Source of the DNA: Eulemur rufifrons
Taxonomy: Eukaryota; Chordata; Mammalia; Primates; Lemuridae
Assembly: GCF_041146395.1 (NCBI RefSeq)
Contig: NC_090995.1
Coordinates: 12,626,501-12,690,500 of the forward strand
Reading direction: 5' to 3'
Length of the DNA: 64,000 nt
Below are positions 58,068-64,000 of this stretch, piece after piece; within the stretch, counting starts at the first letter, position 1; every line of letters starts with the position of its first letter. Below the pieces are notes generated by a model that saw nothing but the letters and a program-made list of their open reading frames with translations, was not told where the DNA came from and made no database searches. A program made the translations under genes and the position numbers.

Positions 58068-58365
58068 AAAGATCGCACACTGCATGATTCCATTTACATG
58101 AAATATCCAGAGTAGGTAAATGCACACAACGGAGAGCAGACTCATGGCCTGCAGGGGCCGGGGCGGGGGGGGGGGGTGGGGGGAAGGCGGTGGGGAGCCA
58201 CTGCCTAATGGGTCCAGGTTTCCTTTGGGGATGATGAGAATGTTTTGGAACCACACGAAGACAGTGATTGCACAACATTGCGAATGTACCAAATGTCACC
58301 GAACTGCACACTTTCAAATGGTTACTTTTATGTTACATGAACTTTATCCCAGTTCTTTTTAAAAA
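58068..58365 (+). mobile_element. L1M 3'UTR fragment
   Basis: 'catgattccatttacatgaa', 'agactcatggcctgcagggg', 'ggggatgatgagaatg', 'gtgattgcacaacattgcg' and 'gaactttatcccag' follow the well-known L1M 3'UTR order. It contains an expanded G run. Confidence 0.8.
58154..58196 (+). repeat. G-rich run inside the L1M 3'UTR
   Basis: It includes 12 consecutive G at 58165-58176 flanked by further G blocks. It is G4-prone. Confidence 0.85.
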
Positions 58366-59424
58366 AATAATCTCAATGCGTTTGTCTAAAAGTATCCAGC
58401 TACTGAGTGGTAGAGCCTACATTGGAACTCAGATTTGCCTAAATCAGGCCCAGAACAAAAGATGAATAGTCTGCAAATGCATTAGTGGTCCACATACAGA
58501 ACTCACTGTGTTCCCAAACACACGCGGTTCTCTTTGGGACGCTGGGCCCTAGTGCTCCCACTTCTTCCAGACCCTTTCACCCCAGGTCACCAGCTCCAAA
58601 CTTTTACCTAATGAACTTCTGCCCTGCAAGATTTCCACCCCATTGCCATGACCACACCAGACACTTGCGTGTGTTACCTGTGATGCTGTATTTTGGCCCT
58701 GATTTATTTGTGAGGCCAAAGAAGGTTCATCATGACACTTAAATACAAGCATAGTCCTGGTGAGGTGCTTTTATCAAAGAAAGGCAAAGTTGAATGTCCT
58801 GATTAGTTAAAATCGAGAACCAAGTCTTGCAAAAATGTTGTTCATAGTGAATATCCCTGGATGGTGGGAGATCATTTTTATGGGGTTTATCTTTGTTTTC
58901 CAAGTTTTCTATGCCAAATGTCAATACAGATTAGATTCAGAAAATAAATTCTTAAAACTTTCTATCAACTTTCATAAATTTATAGTGTACAGAAATAGCT
59001 TTAATTTATCATTAACCTTTATCCTTATTGTCCTTTAAGTATTATTCTCAAACACTATCACTGAAAACACATAAGAAAAAAAATTATTTCTCTATTGCAT
59101 TTCTCTTTAAGTTCATCTTTAGAACTTCAACAAGTTGACTGCCTTTTTTCACCTTCAAGGTAAAAATATTTAATTTATTAATCTTGCATTCATGCAAAAT
59201 TCTTAGTTTCTGCTGCATTATGGGTTTGAAATCCAACCAGTACTTGTGGTACAGGGTGGGTTAAACATATCCCCAAATCTCAGTAATCCACAAAGAAGGA
59301 GCAATTCTGAATACAAACTCTCCCAAGCGGGGAACTGACCATGTTGCTCCTATTCCAAGGAGTCACTGATGTTTGTTCACTTATCTTTTGCACGTCAGAG
59401 ACAGCCGGTGACAGCACTGTGTCC
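58366..59424. other. Non-coding stretch, no feature recognised
   Basis: AT-rich in the right half, with no supported gene. Confidence 0.4.
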
Positions 59425-59500
59425 TCCATATCACTGATGAGGAAACCAAGGTCAGGAGGCCTGAATGATGTACTGAAGGCCTCAGAGCTGGTCATTGCCC
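59425..59500 (-). mobile_element. Possible MIR remnant, reverse orientation
   Basis: 'cactgatgaggaaaccaagg' and 'tgatgtactgaaggcctca' resemble the reversed MIR tail. Confidence 0.5.
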
Positions 59501-61589
59501 TGTTTAGCTCTCAATCCTTCAGAAGTGCTAATTTCCCAATCACAAATTTACAACGTAGCCAGTATGGGGAAGAAGTGTTTCTTTTCCAGCAGAACTGAAG
59601 CATCTCCTACACACTTATATATGAGAAGCCTAGTCCCTTGCACCTAGTCCCTTTCCAGTCACCATGTTGAGGTGGGCAGAGTCAACTTCACGGATACTAT
59701 GGAACACTTGTCTCCTGCAGGCCAGGAGTGGTTTTCCACGTAGCGACTCCGGCAGAAAGTACAGATACACCAGCTAGAGATCACAGAAGGCATCGGATTG
59801 CTCACGGAGCAACTGCACAGCCACACTTAATACTCTGCATAAATTCCTGGATTCGGCGCAGATAAAATTTTGATTTATGACATTAAACTCTTAAATAAAA
59901 AAGCAGTATGTTTTTGTTTGACTTAATCTGAAGCCTACTAAAATGGTACTCTATTTCTACAAGGAATGGCTATCAAGAATGTTCCAGGGGACTCAGCCTA
60001 TTTTTTAAGCTGTCATTAGAAATGATTAATATTTAAGAGGAATCAATAAAAATTGAATTTGAAAAAAAAATCAATATTTAAGCAAAAGCATTACAAATCA
60101 CATGACTAACATTGACACCCTTCATATATTAAAAAGGTTTGTTTTTCTGTGGCATGTGGGTAAAGCTACGGCGGTATGAAGCAAAATTTTAAAGTGGTGA
60201 TGTATTAGTATGAGCCACAGGGATAAATCATTCTGGAAATCAACCTCAGTCTTTTAAGAGAAAGAAAAACATTGAAATAAATGCCAGCAAATATTAAATC
60301 TCACTGTCGAATATATATTAAATGTAAGTACCTATGGATTTGTATATATATCTATTTCTAGCCATCTTTCTTTCACCCTTTCCTGCTCACAGAGTAGCTG
60401 TGTCCAAAAGCAGACATGGTTATTTACAATGGTAAATATAGTTGTATTTCATTTTAGTTGTGAGAGATGAAAAGAAAGACAGTATTACTGAATCCAGAAA
60501 TCATGCTGCACTCAGAACCTCAAAGGATTCTCCAAACAAATATATGCTCTTTATAATTTTATCCTCAATTCACTACAGGGTTTTTGATCCTGGCGGTTTA
60601 GACCAGATCACGCATGCAGGTGACAGTCTTATCTGGTCCCTTCTAGCATTAGTGTCCCCCACACTGGGCCACTCTCTGGTTCCCTCCAGAGGAACCCTCT
60701 CTGGTTCCCTCCCACCTGGCTTTTCAAGAGCAGCCTGGTCCCATCCAAGGAGGGACGCCACCTGAGAAATGTCTTACTGTCCTCGCTACATGTGACCCAA
60801 GAAAAACAATGGAAAAGAACATTGGCAGAAGTCTTCTATTTGTAATTCTTCTACTATCCCCCCATGTAGAGATCACTTCTCTCCTGTCACCCAGGTACAT
60901 TTTCACCCTCACGTCATTCCACGCTTCTCCACGTTCACTCTGCGTTAGCCAAACTGGCCTTGACAGACCAAGTAACAGCAGCTTTCTTAAGAGTTGATCT
61001 GTCTGCCTCCTCTGTGACATGCGGTTCCAGCCCGAGTTCTGCTAAGAGCATTCAAAACTCAGATTCCTCAAGCATCAGTAATACAGGTTTCACTGTTTCC
61101 ATACATGGGTATTTCTGCTAATTAAATGTTACCTCTATTAATAAATGGGCTAGCTCTTGACCAAGAACAGTGCTGAAATATACACACAATTTAAAGAAAA
61201 TAAAAAGATGCTTCTAATATGATAGAGATTTTACCATTATTGAATAGCTAGTTGTACAGGAAGAATAAAAAGGGATTGGAGCAAATTACAGTATTATGAA
61301 TAGAAGATTATAAAATGTTTAAAATTTTCTTTAAGGTGCTTTCTAGAAGGGGGTATTATATTTGCATGCTCTTTTTTATTTTTTTATTTATTTTGAAGCT
61401 AGTGGCAGCTAACTTCCTGCCAACTTTTACACACGGTTGAGTCAATCCAATTTCCCCTTAGTCAGAAATTTATCTTTGGGCCATTCAAATGGCTCATCCA
61501 AATGGACTAGTGTCCTAAGAATTTGTAGAACTTGTGTAACATATAATGTAACAAAACATAAAATCACAATTTGTTTATTCAATTGATTA
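59501..61589. other. Non-coding stretch, no feature recognised
   Basis: AT-rich unique sequence. A 16-bp direct repeat 'ctctctggttccctcc' occurs twice at about 60672-60712. The frame at 60442-60765 has no domain. Confidence 0.4.
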
Positions 61590-63230
61590 ATGTACATTTA
61601 AGTTTTTTCCAGTCCTTTACTATTATGGTTAAGGATGCTATAAACACTATGCAAGTATAAACAGACATAAAATTTTTATTTTCAATGGTAAATATTTAGG
61701 ATAGATTTGCTGGATTATAGAGGAAGCATATGTTTAACTTTATAAGAAACTGTCACACGGTTTCCAAAGTGTTTGTACTGTCTTACACTCTTATCAGCAA
61801 TATATGAGAAGTTCCTTTTGTGTCTTTTTTTCTTCAATTGCTTTTAAGATTTTCTCTTTATTTTTGGTTTTTAATAATTTGATTATAACATGGTCTTAAT
61901 ATGGTTTTCTTGATAATTATCCTGAGTAAGTTTTGTTGAGTTATTGGATTTATTTACTTTCATCATAGTTGGAAAATTTTCAGCCATTACTTCTTTAAAT
62001 AATGTTTTTCCCATTCTCTCTTTCTTTTCTGGGACTCACAGCTTATAACATTCCTGAAGACTTATTGGCCTATGTTTATTTTCAATTTTTTTCTCTCCAT
62101 TGCAGTTAAATACTTTTTATTGATAAATCCTGAAGTTCACTGATATTTTTTCTCCTCTCCTATTTAAGTCAGTGTTAATTCCATCCAATAAAGTATTGAT
62201 TTAAGAAATTTTATTTTTTTGTTTTCAGTTTTTCCATTTATTCATTTTTGAAAAGTGTCCATTTCTTTCCTGAAATATCTCATATCTTTGCCATTACATT
62301 TCTCTTTTTCTATAAACACCTTAACATTTTTATAATTGTTGTTTCAAGGTTTTGTCTGCTAATTCAAATAACTGAGACATCTGTAGGTCTTCTTCTGTTG
62401 ACCATATTTGCTTTTGATTATGTATCACTTTTTTTTTTTTTTTTTTGCTTATCACATATGGAAACTCTCATGTAGTTTTTAGAGCACAGAACAATGGAGA
62501 CCAAGATATAATTATTTTATTTCATTTTGCTTATTTTACAGAGATTCCAAGCCATTTTCTCTATAGCTAGAATGTGGTTGATCTGGGACTGGACTTCAGG
62601 TTTCATTAAACGAATTCATCTGTCATTGGCCCAACTTCTAACCTCCCATGGCAAAATTAACTACTTGTTCTTGTCAATATTTGAACTGGGACACAGTTGG
62701 GCTATCATTTCAGATACTTTTGATTCTCCTTTGATTCAACTTAAGCAGAGACCTAGAATTCAAACCTTGAGAATATACAGAAGTCTGAAATTTCTCTTTG
62801 ATTTCCAGATCTTCTTCCATTGCCACTTTTTGGGCAACATTTGTGGTAGGGAAAAAATGTTCAGGCCAAGCAATTTGTTTTTTGGATCTCTGACTTTTTT
62901 GGATTCCAACCTGTTCCCCTGGCCCATATTTTTGTCTCAGATTCAGCTGATTTCTTTTCCCCCCTAAAAAGTCTCTCTATATATGCCAAGCTGGTTCTTC
63001 CATTCACCCCACCAAACCAGAAAACTGCCACAGGGTTTAGAAGCTGCCATGGTTTTCTGCTTACCTATGAAAGTCTCATTTCCTTCTGGAATTCAGTTTC
63101 TCAGGGCTTCCTTTGTCCCTGCTCTTTGCAAGCCCCATAGAAAAGATTGCTTTTTAGTTCTGTCTGTGGATTTCTCATTGTTAGCGTAAGAGTGAAGCTT
63201 CCTTGCATCTTTCTATATCTTACCTGGTAG
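61590..63230 (-). mobile_element. Decayed L1M-like region
   Basis: 'ggatgctataaacactatgc' near 61635, 'gctggattatagagg' near 61708 and 'cagccattacttctttaaat' near 61981 read like the reverse complement of old L1M sequence. 'ttgtctgctaattcaaat' near 62356 and 'gtttctcagggc' further right are also compatible. It has many indels. After about 62460 the match is weak, so the right boundary is uncertain. The 146-codon frame at 62527-62967 lies in this weak part, has no recognised domain and is not called as a gene. Confidence 0.5.
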
Positions 63231-64000
63231 TAGAACCCCAAAATCATATCTTTCATGCTCACCATTAAATCTCTCGTGATGAAAACACAGAAATCTCTTC
63301 AAAAATATATGTAGACCATAAATAAAAATGGAATGAAAATGATTCAGATATGTGGAACAAATAAAATATGATATTGTTAGTACATGGGATAAAATAATAG
63401 CTCAGGATCAAAATATTTTTAAGGATGTTTTAAACAAGGGTGTCATTGTTCCTGAAAAGTCAAGTAATATTTGGTGATAGTATCTATGATCTGATACCAT
63501 CCCTAGATCAGAACAAGTGGGTATTTGGGGGAATTCTCTCAGGTGACAATACTAGATACAAAACATCGTAAGTGATGAACATCACAACGGAAACTCCTTA
63601 TGGAGAATTTACCTGCCCAAAGGCTCAAGCTCTCCACTAACATGACCTTTGATGACAGAACAAGGTCACATTATCTAAAGCTGGGTTTATGCTCTTTGTT
63701 TCTTGTTTTGCTTAAGTCCCAGCTCCTGTCTATCCCTTTCACTTGGAAATCTGAAAACTTTTAGGATACGACCCAGCGTTTGAGACCAGGCTGAGATTGC
63801 AGGTGACGATCAAGTGTCCCCATGCTGTGCAGAAAGAAAATCTGTGAAGTCTTGGGAATGAAGCCACAGCTGGGATCCTGCTATACACGTGGAAAAAGAG
63901 TTAACCTCCTGTTAGCAGCGCAGGGAACTATACTCCTTATTCCAAAACTTCTCAGGTCTCCTAATCTAGAAAGCACATGTGGATTAAAAAAGATAAACAA
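63231..64000. other. Non-coding stretch to the window end
   Basis: AT-rich unique-looking sequence with no feature recognised. Confidence 0.4.

Noticed and set aside
62527..62967. 146-codon frame as a gene
   Set aside because: It adjoins a decayed L1M-like region and has no domain or supporting splice signals.

Overview
The window reads as nuclear non-coding DNA of a primate, most likely a strepsirrhine (lemur or close relative). The best evidence is five dimeric 7SL-derived Alu SINEs (at 1824-2171, 9272-9618, 10194-10555, 14595-14988 and 22148-22477). They carry a lemur-type middle region, a 'tatatggaca' insert followed by an AT-rich stretch before the second monomer. The L1 3' ends at 4628-5192 and 24440-25600 also share a 3'UTR that I associate with strepsirrhine L1. 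Species is not determinable from this alone.

I find no convincing protein-coding gene, exon chain or structural RNA gene. The longest open frames are short, and those with recognisable content (for example 16787-17383, 46740-47081 and the minus strand at 4847-5086) are decayed L1 ORF2 C-termini. The rest look like chance frames. The window could be intergenic or intronic. I see no prokaryotic-type system, CRISPR array or operon.

Layout. 1-22.5 kb is repeat-rich: a MaLR LTR piece, MIRs, five Alus with clear target-site duplications, a 5'-truncated L1, an old L1M interrupted by two Alus (about 8.2-10.7 kb), and a 3'-less L1 (16.4-17.3 kb). 22.5-30.2 kb holds an internally deleted L1, (TTTA)n and an L2 split by a Tigger-type DNA transposon. 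From about 30.2 to 43.4 kb recognisable repeats are sparse. This stretch contains the strongest candidate regulatory element, a CpG-retaining block with AT-rich homeodomain-like motifs at about 31.95-32.27 kb. 43.4-54.4 kb holds several MIRs, two more L1s (one joining a 5'UTR directly to an ORF2 tail), an MLT1-type LTR, an ancient CR1/L3-like LINE remnant and a second candidate conserved element near 49.5 kb. 54.4-64 kb has a G-rich minisatellite, a perfect alternating purine-pyrimidine tract, an L1M 3'UTR and a decayed L1M-like region.

No Alu was found after about 22.5 kb. Repeat family names rest on recalled consensus similarity, not on a database search. Boundaries of old repeats are approximate, to tens of bases. 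The candidate conserved elements are inferences from sequence texture and have not been aligned to another species.
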